The notes under the pieces: model-generated
Told to the model about the DNA's origin: nothing
The model's input: only the letters and a program-made list of their open reading frames with translations
Databases searched by the model: none
In this document: in pieces, positions 1-5,893 of the stretch
How positions within the stretch are numbered: position 1 is the first letter of the stretch
Layout: each line of letters starts with the position of its first letter
Program-made: the position numbers and the translations under genes
DNA from: JAWXTP01 sp044433415
GTDB taxonomy: Bacteria > Bacteroidota > Bacteroidia > Bacteroidales > Rikenellaceae
Direction: 5' to 3'
Assembly: GCA_044433415.1 (NCBI GenBank)
Contig: JAWXTP010000120.1
Location: forward strand, 1-9,339
DNA: 9,339 nt

Positions 1-30
1 CCTCTTTGACCCCTTTGACCCCTTTGACCC
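1..30. repeat. Tandem 9-nt repeat, three copies of CTTTGACCC
   Basis: Three exact copies of the 9-nt unit CTTTGACCC lie head to tail at 4-12, 13-21 and 22-30, and a partial unit may continue to the left of the window. The array sits just left of the AGCAATCTTTCC core and downstream of the 3' end of the importer ATPase gene. The repetition is read directly from the sequence; its function is unknown. Unlike the other arrays in this window the unit is 9 nt rather than 7 nt. Confidence 0.85.
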
Positions 31-31
31 G

Positions 32-93
32 CCAGCAATCTTTCCGGGAGTGTAAATTAAACTCTGTCTAGTTATCTTTCCACGCTTTGCGCC
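32..93 (+). repeat. Dispersed intergenic repeat module, copy A
   Basis: Two pieces of a motif pair that recurs elsewhere in the window. CCAGCAATCTTTCC is at 32-45. A second piece at 74-93 joins ATCTTTCC to ACGCTTTGCGCC, a diverged version of ACGCTTGTCGCC at 5649-5660. Between them is a 28-nt spacer with a weak imperfect hairpin around 48-64 (GAGT pairing with ACTC). The second piece leads directly into the 7-nt array at 94-121. The copy lies downstream of the minus-strand importer operon. It may affect transcript ends there, but no strong terminator stem with a T tract is visible. The family assignment rests on comparison within this window only. Confidence 0.7.
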
Positions 94-121
94 CTACAAG
101 CTATAAGCTATAAGCTACAAG
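94..121 (+). repeat. Heptamer tandem array, four CTAYAAG units, overlapping a gene end
   Basis: Four 7-nt units are read on the plus strand: CTACAAG, CTATAAG, CTATAAG, CTACAAG. The array follows the ACGCTTTGCGCC core with no spacer. Its right part overlaps the 3' end of the minus-strand ATPase gene, so the final codons and the TAG stop (108-110) of that gene lie inside the array. Seven is not a multiple of three, so successive units are read in different frames. Confidence 0.85.
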
Positions 122-1103
122 CTAAAATCACTTCCTCAATAGTAGCATACTCTTTCCCATTAATCACAAACTCCTTAGTACTTTTAGCCACTATCTCTAT
201 ATCACAATCCTCATTACAAGGGAGATACCCATTCCTTAGTAAGGCATTGCGTAACCAAAAGTGAGGAACTTCTTCTCCGCTAGTTTTTACCTTCCTGCTG
301 TTAGAGTTTCTACTTTTAAACATACCTATCTCCTGGTCAAATTCTATAGAGTGGTTGTCACTTCCGAAGATGTTATTTAGCTTACCCTCTAAAACTAGAG
401 TCTCTGTAGCACCAAATACTACAGGTGAACCCTTAGATATCAAAAATAACTTGTCCGACAGCTGTAAAGAAAGCTCTAAGTCATGTGAAGACATGATGAT
501 ACATTTATTCTCTCGACGAGCTAAATTTTTTAGCAGAGAAGTAATCTCTACCTTTGATTTTAGGTCTAGAAAGGCTGTAGGTTCGTCTAGGATGATAACA
601 GGGCATTGTTGAGCTAAACTTTTAGCAATGATGACTTTCTGACGTTCCCCATCACTAAGCTCAGAGACGCACCTGTCTTTGAGGTGAAGTACACCTATGG
701 TTTCTAGGGCTTTAAGTACTATATCCTCATCTTCAGAAGTTAGAGTACCAAAAAACCCAGTATAAGGATAACGCCCAAGACTTACTAGCTCAAAGGCTGT
801 GAATCCACCTTCGGAATTGCGTTCTGTAAGTACAACACCTATTTTTTTAGCCATTTCTCTTTTAGGGAAAGATGTTAAGGGTTTACCCTCAAAACTTAAC
901 TGCCCTGAAAGCGGAGGTGTAAAGCCACAAAGAGTCTTTATAAGTGTGGACTTACCAGCACCATTAGCCCCTATAAGTGATATGAGCTCTCCGCGTTGCA
1001 TCTCAAAGTTTATATCTTCAAGTACAACTTTAGAAGCCTTAGAACTTATCTTATAACCTAAGGTTAAATGTTCTGCTTTGAATACTATGTCGTTATTGTT
1101 CAT
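108..1103 (-). CDS. ABC transporter ATP-binding protein, iron-complex/heme/corrinoid importer type (FecE/BtuD-like)
   Basis: Cytoplasmic ATPase expected to power import by the permease encoded just upstream. In this 331-residue protein the Walker A motif GANGAGKST is at 45-53, the signature LSDGE at 149-153, Walker B VIILDEP at 169-175, and the H-loop histidine at 207 (SSHD). The usual Q-loop glutamine near 92-94 is replaced by VVLTERN, with no Gln. Family members are usually about 250-270 residues; here roughly 75 extra residues follow the nucleotide-binding domain and include a charged, Cys-containing stretch. I see no recognised domain in that tail. The ATG lies 13 bp after the permease stop, consistent with translation from one operon mRNA. 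The last residues (ACSL) and stop come from a heptamer repeat array. Substrate cannot be decided from this subunit; iron-siderophore, heme or vitamin B12 are all possible. Confidence 0.93.
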   Translation of the reverse strand: MNNNDIVFKAEHLTLGYKISSKASKVVLEDINFEMQRGELISLIGANGAGKSTLIKTLCGFTPPLSGQLSFEGKPLTSFPKREMAKKIGVVLTERNSEGGFTAFELVSLGRYPYTGFFGTLTSEDEDIVLKALETIGVLHLKDRCVSELSDGERQKVIIAKSLAQQCPVIILDEPTAFLDLKSKVEITSLLKNLARRENKCIIMSSHDLELSLQLSDKLFLISKGSPVVFGATETLVLEGKLNNIFGSDNHSIEFDQEIGMFKSRNSNSRKVKTSGEEVPHFWLRNALLRNGYLPCNEDCDIEIVAKSTKEFVINGKEYATIEEVILACSL

Positions 1104-1116
1104 TTAGTTACACGGA

Positions 1117-2151
1117 TTAGTTAAAGTAAGCTATCTTCTTTTTATTAATGATAATATATATTATCACAGGAGCTCCCATAAGAGGTGTTATAACGTTTAA
1201 AGGTATGACACTGCCTGGAATTACTAATGTTGTTAGCAGATTACATATAAGCGATATATTAGCTCCTAAAATCACTGTTAAAGGTAGAAGATAAAGGTGG
1301 TTAGTGCTTTTTAGCAATAGGCGCGCTATGTGTGGCACTGCTAAACCTATGAAGGCTATAGGACCACAAAAGGCTGTTACTATAGCTGTAAGTATACCTG
1401 TAGATATTAACACCAATATCCTTGTAAGTTTAATGTTTAACCCTAAGTTTTCGCTGTACCTATCCCCCAATAATAGAGCATTTAGAGGTTTTATCATTAA
1501 TATAGATATCGCTAAGCCAAAAATTATAAATCCTAGAAAGTAGGGTAGGGAGTCTGTAGAAACCCCTGAGAAGTTACCTAAACCCCACGCTACAAACGAT
1601 ACTAAACCTTCCTGAGTGGCGTAATAGCTAAGTAAAGATACGGCACTACTGGTGATATATCCCACCATTAAACCCACAACAAGTAACATCACGTTACTCT
1701 TTATAACCGTAGAAAACATGATAATAATAGCAAGTACTGCCATAGCGCCAAGCATTGCCCCAGCAACAACGGCTAAGTGACCCGAAAAGCCTAGCTGTGA
1801 GGCGCTAGTACCCAGAAATAACATCACTATAGCTACACCTACACCGCTACCCGAGCTTATCCCTAAAATAGAAGGCGCAGCAAGAGGATTACAGAATAGA
1901 GTTTGTAACATAAGTCCACTAACTGCTAAAGCTGCCCCTGCAAAAAGTGCAGTAAGAGTCTGTGTGAGACGTGAAGAGATGACTATTATCTTCCACTTGT
2001 TCTCTACATTTTCGGGGTTGAAAATTAAATCCTTAAATACCTCAAATGGTACGGATATAGAGCCAAATAGTAGATTCATCATAACTAACACAATACAGAG
2101 AACTATGCATGTTATGAAAAGAGTAGTGAAGGTTCTTTTTGAATAATCCAT
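1117..2151 (-). CDS. FecCD/BtuC-family permease of an iron-complex/heme/corrinoid ABC importer
   Basis: Inner-membrane channel subunit of a type II ABC importer, expected to work as a homodimer with the ATPase. Its 344 residues match the usual family length of about 320-350. The sequence is strongly hydrophobic, with a first membrane helix at about 9-30 and many more spread to about 335. Family hallmarks are SGLMLQTLFCNPLAAPSILG (78-97), a glycine/serine-rich stretch GISSGSGVGVA (97-107), the cytoplasmic coupling-helix region around LLLGDRYSENLGL (226-238), and CGPIAFIGLAVPHIAR (262-277). It begins 7 bp after the stop of the binding-protein gene and ends 13 bp before the ATPase gene, so the three are almost certainly co-transcribed. 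The sequence does not separate siderophore from heme or cobalamin transport. Confidence 0.95.
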   Translation of the reverse strand: MDYSKRTFTTLFITCIVLCIVLVMMNLLFGSISVPFEVFKDLIFNPENVENKWKIIVISSRLTQTLTALFAGAALAVSGLMLQTLFCNPLAAPSILGISSGSGVGVAIVMLFLGTSASQLGFSGHLAVVAGAMLGAMAVLAIIIMFSTVIKSNVMLLVVGLMVGYITSSAVSLLSYYATQEGLVSFVAWGLGNFSGVSTDSLPYFLGFIIFGLAISILMIKPLNALLLGDRYSENLGLNIKLTRILVLISTGILTAIVTAFCGPIAFIGLAVPHIARLLLKSTNHLYLLPLTVILGANISLICNLLTTLVIPGSVIPLNVITPLMGAPVIIYIIINKKKIAYFN

Positions 2152-2158
2152 AGTAGGC

Positions 2159-3280
2159 TTAATTGTTGGTTGTTAGTTGTTTGTAGTACTGAGGTTTGGC
2201 GTTATCCAAAAGTGAAGGGTGTAACACCTTTACTAAATCTGCTAAAATAATATCAGGATAGAAAGTAGACTTCTCATAGTAGTCAGTACGTGCGGTGTTA
2301 CAACAGTAGATGTTTTTATTCTTAAAAGCATCAAACTCAGCATATAACTTATTCTCCGATTTTAGCAAGCTGAAAGTTAAATCTTCCTTAGGGATGTGGT
2401 ATCTTATAAGCCATATATCTGCATCGTGAGCCGTGTCAAATACAGATTCAAAAGCTAAAGCTAAGGAGCCTGTACCTGTGCTGTTAGCCCATAAGTAGTT
2501 AGCACCTGCATCCTTATAAAGTTTAGCAGCATAGCTCTCCCCTGCCGCAACCCACCATGTTTGACCATAGCATTTTTCAGCTAATACTCTAGGTTTTTCA
2601 GTTACTGCCGCTGTTAGCTCTTTTAGCTCTATGTAGTTTTTAGATGTGGCAGCAAAAATAGAGTCTGCAACAGCTCTCTTGTCGTAAAACATGGAATGGA
2701 ACTTTATCCACTCAGCTTGTCCTAGAGGTTCATGTTCTAGGTAGGCAGCGCACTCTACAAGAGGGATATTTAGTTTCTCAGCCCACGAATAATTTTGATT
2801 CTGAAAAGGTGATACTATCATTATCTCAGCTTCTGACATGACAAGTAACTCAGCATTAGGCATCATAGCATTGCCAAGGTCAGTAACTGTGCCTTCTTTT
2901 ACTCCTTTAACTACACCTTCTATGGTTATATGCTCAGGTTCACAGACAGCAACTATGTTTTGGTCATAGTTAAAATCTTTTAGTAGAGCACAGTGGATAG
3001 TACCTGCTGCTGCTATGTTTTGTACGGGAGTTCTCACGAGTTTACCACTAGGGAGACTGTCAGGAAGTTTCGTATTCCTATCTACAAGTACATATTTGTT
3101 AAGTAGCTTAGTGCTATCCCAAGGGTTAAGAACCTCTAGGACTGTGAAATCTTTACCGTGACCTATCCTAAAGCCTTTAGCGTAAGATAAAGTTTCGTAA
3201 GTAATATCTACTTGTGGCTGTGTGCTTGACGAAGCGCACGACACTAAGATGAATATTGTTAGAATGTATAAGTGTCTCAT
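2159..3280 (-). CDS. Substrate-binding lipoprotein of an iron-complex/heme/corrinoid ABC importer (FecB/BtuF-like)
   Basis: Predicted periplasmic solute-binding lipoprotein that delivers ligand to the FecCD-type permease. The 373-residue product opens with a short lipoprotein signal peptide: MRH, a hydrophobic stretch, then the lipobox LVSC with the lipidated cysteine at 15. A mature start SerSer-rich linker follows. The body has the two-lobe binding-protein pattern: an N-terminal lobe (about 30-190, including GFRIGHGKDFTVLEV), the segment ECAAYLEHEPLGQAEWIKF (176-194), and a C-terminal lobe with AAGESYAAKLYKDAGANY (245-262) and YPDIILADLVKVLHP (341-355), which closes such proteins. It is the first gene of the importer operon. 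The ATG is preceded by an A/T-rich stretch without a Shine-Dalgarno motif, and a perfect 34-bp palindrome ends 12 nt upstream. Ligand is uncertain. Confidence 0.9.
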   Translation of the reverse strand: MRHLYILTIFILVSCASSSTQPQVDITYETLSYAKGFRIGHGKDFTVLEVLNPWDSTKLLNKYVLVDRNTKLPDSLPSGKLVRTPVQNIAAAGTIHCALLKDFNYDQNIVAVCEPEHITIEGVVKGVKEGTVTDLGNAMMPNAELLVMSEAEIMIVSPFQNQNYSWAEKLNIPLVECAAYLEHEPLGQAEWIKFHSMFYDKRAVADSIFAATSKNYIELKELTAAVTEKPRVLAEKCYGQTWWVAAGESYAAKLYKDAGANYLWANSTGTGSLALAFESVFDTAHDADIWLIRYHIPKEDLTFSLLKSENKLYAEFDAFKNKNIYCCNTARTDYYEKSTFYPDIILADLVKVLHPSLLDNAKPQYYKQLTTNN

Positions 3281-3292
3281 ATTTAATTTATT

Positions 3293-3326
3293 AAAGGGGT
3301 CTAGAAACTAGTTTCTAGACCCCTTT
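3293..3326. terminator. Perfect 34-bp palindrome between the ACP and importer genes; likely terminator
   Basis: The two 17-nt halves, starting AAAGGGGTCTAGAAACT, are exact reverse complements, so the RNA can form a stem of about 15 bp with a 4-nt CTAG loop. It lies 36 bp beyond the stop of the minus-strand acyl carrier protein gene. On the minus strand it ends in CCCCTTT and then A/T-rich sequence; on the plus strand it ends in CCCCTTTTGTTAGTTTT. A bidirectional-looking terminator is the simplest reading. Because only 12 nt separate it from the importer start codon, it could instead act as a leader hairpin or operator for the importer operon. The structure is certain; the role is inferred. 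Confidence 0.75.
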
Positions 3327-3341
3327 TGTTAGTTTTAGAAG

Positions 3342-3355
3342 TTCCCTTAAGGGGA
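3342..3355. repeat. Short inverted repeat just after the ACP stop codon
   Basis: A perfect 10-bp palindrome CCCTTAAGGG at 3344-3353, extendable by one wobble and one A-T pair, lies within 10 bp of the stop codon of the acyl carrier protein gene. It is the first of two hairpins met by a transcript leaving that gene. It has no T tract of its own and may simply stabilise the 3' end. Confidence 0.5.
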
Positions 3356-3361
3356 GTTTTC

Positions 3362-3601
3362 TTAGATGTTATCTTCAATAAATTCTACTAAATCACCTAT
3401 AGTTTTGATTTTGAATAGTTTATTGTCAGGAATCTCAATGTCAAAAGCATCTTCAACAGCTACAATAGCGCCTATTAATCGCATAGAGTCTAGCTCTAAA
3501 TCATTCTGGAAAGATGTTTCCATAGTTATACCCTCTGTAGAAATTTCGCTATTCTCTTTTATTAGAGTCACTATCTTGTTGAATATCTGTTCTTGGTTCA
3601 T
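3362..3601 (-). CDS. Acyl carrier protein, dedicated partner of the neighbouring acyl-activating enzyme
   Basis: Small acidic carrier that would hold an acyl group as a thioester on a 4'-phosphopantetheine arm. The 79 residues match the usual ACP length. The attachment site is Ser39 in LELDSMRLIGAIVAVEDAF (35-53), where the classic DSL motif reads DSM; the following helix-II and IEIPD segments are typical. It is a distinct copy, since the ligase directly upstream and the absence of fabF or other fatty-acid genes argue against the housekeeping acpP locus, although acpP could in principle look similar. It starts 11 bp after the ligase stop, consistent with co-transcription. Two hairpins follow its stop codon. 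The acyl substrate is unknown. Confidence 0.92.
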   Translation of the reverse strand: MNQEQIFNKIVTLIKENSEISTEGITMETSFQNDLELDSMRLIGAIVAVEDAFDIEIPDNKLFKIKTIGDLVEFIEDNI

Positions 3602-3612
3602 AGTTTTTATTT

Positions 3613-5253
3613 TTAATTTTGATTATGACGTTTAATTTTTCTTGAAGTAGTTTTGTTAAACTCTACTTCGCGGAATTTAACAGCTGTGATACGTTTGTAA
3701 TATGCTAAAGTGTCGTTCAATGTTTCTATTTCATCGCTAACATATTTCTCAGCTCCCTCAAATTTATCTTCCTCTATCAAATCTTGATTTAAGAAAATCT
3801 CAGCCTGTATAGCCGATTGCTCTAGTCCACTACTTACAGCAGTTACTAAACACTCTTTAACGTATTTTATTTTAGCAATATATCCCTCTAATTCTTCAGG
3901 ATATATGTTTTTGCCATTTTTAAGTACTATGACATTCTTTTTACGACCAGTGATATACATAAATCCATCTTCGTCATATCTACCTATATCACCTGTTTTA
4001 TACCAGCCATCTTCCATTACCTCAGCTGTAGCCTCAGGGTTTTTGTAATAGCCTAACATCACGTTAGTACCTTTTACATAAATCTCACCTTCGCCATTTT
4101 CGTTAAGGTCTACAAGTTTTATTTCGTTACATGAGAACGCTTGACCACAAGAGCCATATTTTGCGGGTTTTAGAGATATGTTACCACCAATAAGAGGAGA
4201 ACATTCTGTAATACCATAGCCTATGTAAACATTGATACCAAACTCATATAAACCTACAGCAACATCTTTGTCAAGTAGAGCGCCTCCACAGAACATAGAA
4301 TCTAAACGACCACCAAAGGCAGCAAGGATTTTCTTGAAGAATACACGTCTAAGGTCTATGCCCATCTTTAATAAGAAACGGCTTACAGAAAGCATAGTTT
4401 TTACGGCTTTCTCTTTTCCACTTTCGCGTACGGCTTTCCAGATGTTGTTATACAAACTTTCGGCAATTAGAGGAACTACAAGAAGTTCTGTAGGTCTAAA
4501 TAGCTTCATGTTTTGAGATATGTATTTTACCGAATTGTTTATACTGATAGTAGTACCATAGTAAAGAGTTAACATAACACCTAGAGTAGACTCAAAAGTG
4601 TGGTGCATAGGCAACAGTGAAAGTGTAGTAACTTTAAACTGGATAACCTCTACACAAGAGTAGATGTTTGTAAGAAGGTTTTCGTGAGAAAGCATAACAC
4701 CTTTACTTACACCTGTAGTGCCCGAAGTAAGCACAATCTCACACATAGATTTGTACTCAGGGTCAGCTTTAAAAGATGTACCCTCAGCAGCTACAATAGC
4801 CTCACCTTTAGCTAATAAGTCAAGGTAAGTACCTTCTTTAGCTCTTTTTGTGATTTTCGAGAATTGAATTTCAGGATGTGCTTCTATGATAGTTTCTACG
4901 CTTTCGTCATAAGCAGAAGAATACATTAAGAATGCAGTGTCAGCCATAGTTAACAAAGAAGAAATCTCTGTAGGTGTAAGGTCTTTGTCTATAGGTACAA
5001 TAACACTACCGCAATATATTGCAGCATAGTATGTTACGCAATACTCATAAGAGTTTTCGCCAATTACACTGATGTGTTTATAGCTAAGTCCATTTTTATT
5101 GAAGTAAGCAGCTAAAGATTTTACATCTTTAACAAATTGTTTGTACGTGATTTTATCGAAGCTCTCTTTATTTCTGATTTGAAATAAAGTTCTATCTCCA
5201 AAGAGTTTTTCTGCCCTCTCGATAAGTTCAACAACGTTTTTTAATTTATCCAT
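3613..5253 (-). CDS. AMP-forming acyl-activating enzyme (acyl-CoA/acyl-ACP synthetase family)
   Basis: ANL-superfamily enzyme that adenylates a carboxylic acid with ATP and passes the acyl group to a thiol, here plausibly the phosphopantetheine of the adjacent ACP. In the 546-residue sequence the ATP-binding loop LTSGTTGVSKG is at 175-185, LPMHHTFE at 214-221, the A5 motif YGITE at 346-350, YKTGD at 418-422, the hinge region GRKKNVIVLKNGKNIYPEE at 436-454, and the C-terminal catalytic lysine at about 539 in NKTTSRKIKR. All catalytic motifs are present. Length and motif order resemble long-chain acyl-CoA synthetases, but with an ACP gene 11 bp downstream an acyl-ACP ligase is equally likely. 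The ATG at 5253 is the first gene of this minus-strand unit; its leader contains two inverted repeats and a candidate promoter lies farther upstream. Confidence 0.92.
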   Translation of the reverse strand: MDKLKNVVELIERAEKLFGDRTLFQIRNKESFDKITYKQFVKDVKSLAAYFNKNGLSYKHISVIGENSYEYCVTYYAAIYCGSVIVPIDKDLTPTEISSLLTMADTAFLMYSSAYDESVETIIEAHPEIQFSKITKRAKEGTYLDLLAKGEAIVAAEGTSFKADPEYKSMCEIVLTSGTTGVSKGVMLSHENLLTNIYSCVEVIQFKVTTLSLLPMHHTFESTLGVMLTLYYGTTISINNSVKYISQNMKLFRPTELLVVPLIAESLYNNIWKAVRESGKEKAVKTMLSVSRFLLKMGIDLRRVFFKKILAAFGGRLDSMFCGGALLDKDVAVGLYEFGINVYIGYGITECSPLIGGNISLKPAKYGSCGQAFSCNEIKLVDLNENGEGEIYVKGTNVMLGYYKNPEATAEVMEDGWYKTGDIGRYDEDGFMYITGRKKNVIVLKNGKNIYPEELEGYIAKIKYVKECLVTAVSSGLEQSAIQAEIFLNQDLIEEDKFEGAEKYVSDEIETLNDTLAYYKRITAVKFREVEFNKTTSRKIKRHNQN

Positions 5254-5255
5254 TC

Positions 5256-5299
5256 CTTAAATTTAAGTAATATTTATCCATAAAAAGTGGATTAATATT
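5256..5299. promoter_or_regulatory. Two inverted repeats in the leader of the acyl-ligase gene
   Basis: A perfect 12-bp palindrome CTTAAATTTAAG (5256-5267) lies two bases from the start codon. Directly beyond it is a hairpin with 12-nt arms, AATATTTATCCA (5269-5280) and TGGATTAATATT (5288-5299), with one internal mismatch and a 7-nt loop. If transcription starts upstream, both fall in the 5' leader of the ligase mRNA and could affect translation or act as an operator. The symmetry is seen directly; a regulatory role is inference, and A/T-rich DNA gives such symmetry by chance fairly often. Confidence 0.45.
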
Positions 5300-5423
5300 A
5301 CATATTTTAGTTTTCAATTTTAGCATAAACAGTAGAATAGCGTTCTGTTTAGCTTTTGTTTATGTATTATATAGTAAAGTTTTACGTAGGAAATAACACT
5401 TAACTATACACATAATATCGTGG

Positions 5424-5431
5424 CAAATATA
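5424..5431 (-). promoter_or_regulatory. Candidate Bacteroidetes-type -7 box for the acyl-ligase/ACP unit
   Basis: Read on the minus strand, 5431 to 5424 gives TATATTTG, an exact match to the Bacteroidetes -7 consensus TAnnTTTG. About 18-19 nt upstream is a T-rich run in place of a clear TTTG -33 element. Transcription would start roughly 165 nt before the ligase start codon, leaving a long leader that contains the paired inverted repeats. One octamer match in A/T-rich DNA is weak evidence. Confidence 0.4.
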
Positions 5432-5623
5432 ATCATAATATATTAATAAAAAAAGTGTTAGAGTGTTATAAATTTATAGTTTTATGCTTTTTTAGTGAAT
5501 TTTTGTAATCTAAAAAGAGTTTTTGTTGGGAAAAAGATATATATGGGTGTATTTTTGTTTCAAAACGTTAGTTTTGTATGGTTCGTTTTTTGTGACTAAA
5601 ACTGACTGAATTATGATTAATGG

Positions 5624-5690
5624 CAACAATCTTTCAAGCAATCTTTCCACGCTTGTCGCCTAATTCATCATTCATCATTCGCTTGTCGCG
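5624..5690 (+). repeat. Dispersed intergenic repeat module, copy B, with a heptamer array
   Basis: A degenerate first core CAACAATCTTTC is at 5624-5635. Next comes AGCAATCTTTCC (5637-5648) joined directly to ACGCTTGTCGCC (5649-5660). Then a short array of the 7-nt unit ATTCATC (5663-5669, 5670-5676, partial to 5680) runs into a second CGCTTGTCGC at 5680-5689. The order of core, core and array is the same as at the left edge, although the heptamer is different. The element lies midway between the divergent transcription units, about 200 bp upstream of the symporter gene. No coding or obvious RNA structure accounts for it. Confidence 0.75.
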
Positions 5691-5857
5691 ATCAGCCTCT
5701 TACTATTTTGTATTTTAACCTAGTATTTTGGCGTGCTATAAGTGGCTTGGTAATTGTTTGTATCCAGTGAAAACGTGTTTTTTTATACTACTCCCCCTGA
5801 AAAATGTTAAAAACTAATAAAAATTATAAAAAATAGAATTTTATAGGGCTTTTTTAT

Positions 5858-5865
5858 TAATTTTG
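5858..5865 (+). promoter_or_regulatory. Candidate Bacteroidetes-type -7 box for the symporter/peptidase unit
   Basis: TAATTTTG matches the TAnnTTTG consensus exactly and ends 28 nt before the symporter ATG, a sensible distance for a short leader. No clear TTTG -33 element is seen at the expected spacing; the sequence there is a T-rich GAATTTTA. The location makes this the best promoter candidate on the plus strand. Confidence 0.55.
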
Positions 5866-5893
5866 CGTTCAATCTTGAATTAATTACAGGTAT

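Larger units (their letters stand above)
5254..5893. other. 640-bp divergent intergenic region
   Basis: This A/T-rich stretch separates the minus-strand acyl-ligase unit from the plus-strand symporter unit. No convincing protein gene or tRNA is visible on either strand. It contains two inverted repeats near the ligase start, a candidate minus-strand promoter, a repeat-module cluster at 5624-5690 and a candidate plus-strand promoter just before the symporter. A further TAnnTTTG-like octamer on the plus strand (TAGTTTTG, 5569-5576) has no gene close behind it. Confidence 0.7.

Noticed and set aside
32..93. Copy A as a strong intrinsic terminator of the importer operon
   Set aside because: The only local hairpin (about 48-64) has four to seven imperfect pairs and no T tract on the minus strand, so termination here cannot be supported.
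94..121. Heptamer arrays here and at 8861-8916 as a CRISPR array
   Set aside because: The units are 7 nt, contiguous and without unique spacers, and no cas gene is present.
355..612. Plus-strand open frames inside the minus-strand genes (for example 355-612, 799-1056, 1304-1543, 4232-4516)
   Set aside because: They lie entirely inside well-supported genes on the other strand, lack recognisable domains, and have compositions expected of antisense reading.
3281..3361. Cobalamin riboswitch or Fur box controlling the importer operon
   Set aside because: The 81-bp gap is too short for a cobalamin riboswitch and is occupied by two hairpins. I see no sequence close to the Fur consensus.
3366..3635. 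Plus-strand open frame across the acyl carrier protein gene
   Set aside because: It is the antisense of the ACP gene, whose Ser39 DSM motif and length are clear.
5254..5893. A hidden small protein gene or tRNA in the divergent intergenic region
   Set aside because: Reading both strands gives only very short frames broken by many stops, and no cloverleaf or tRNA-like 3' end is apparent.
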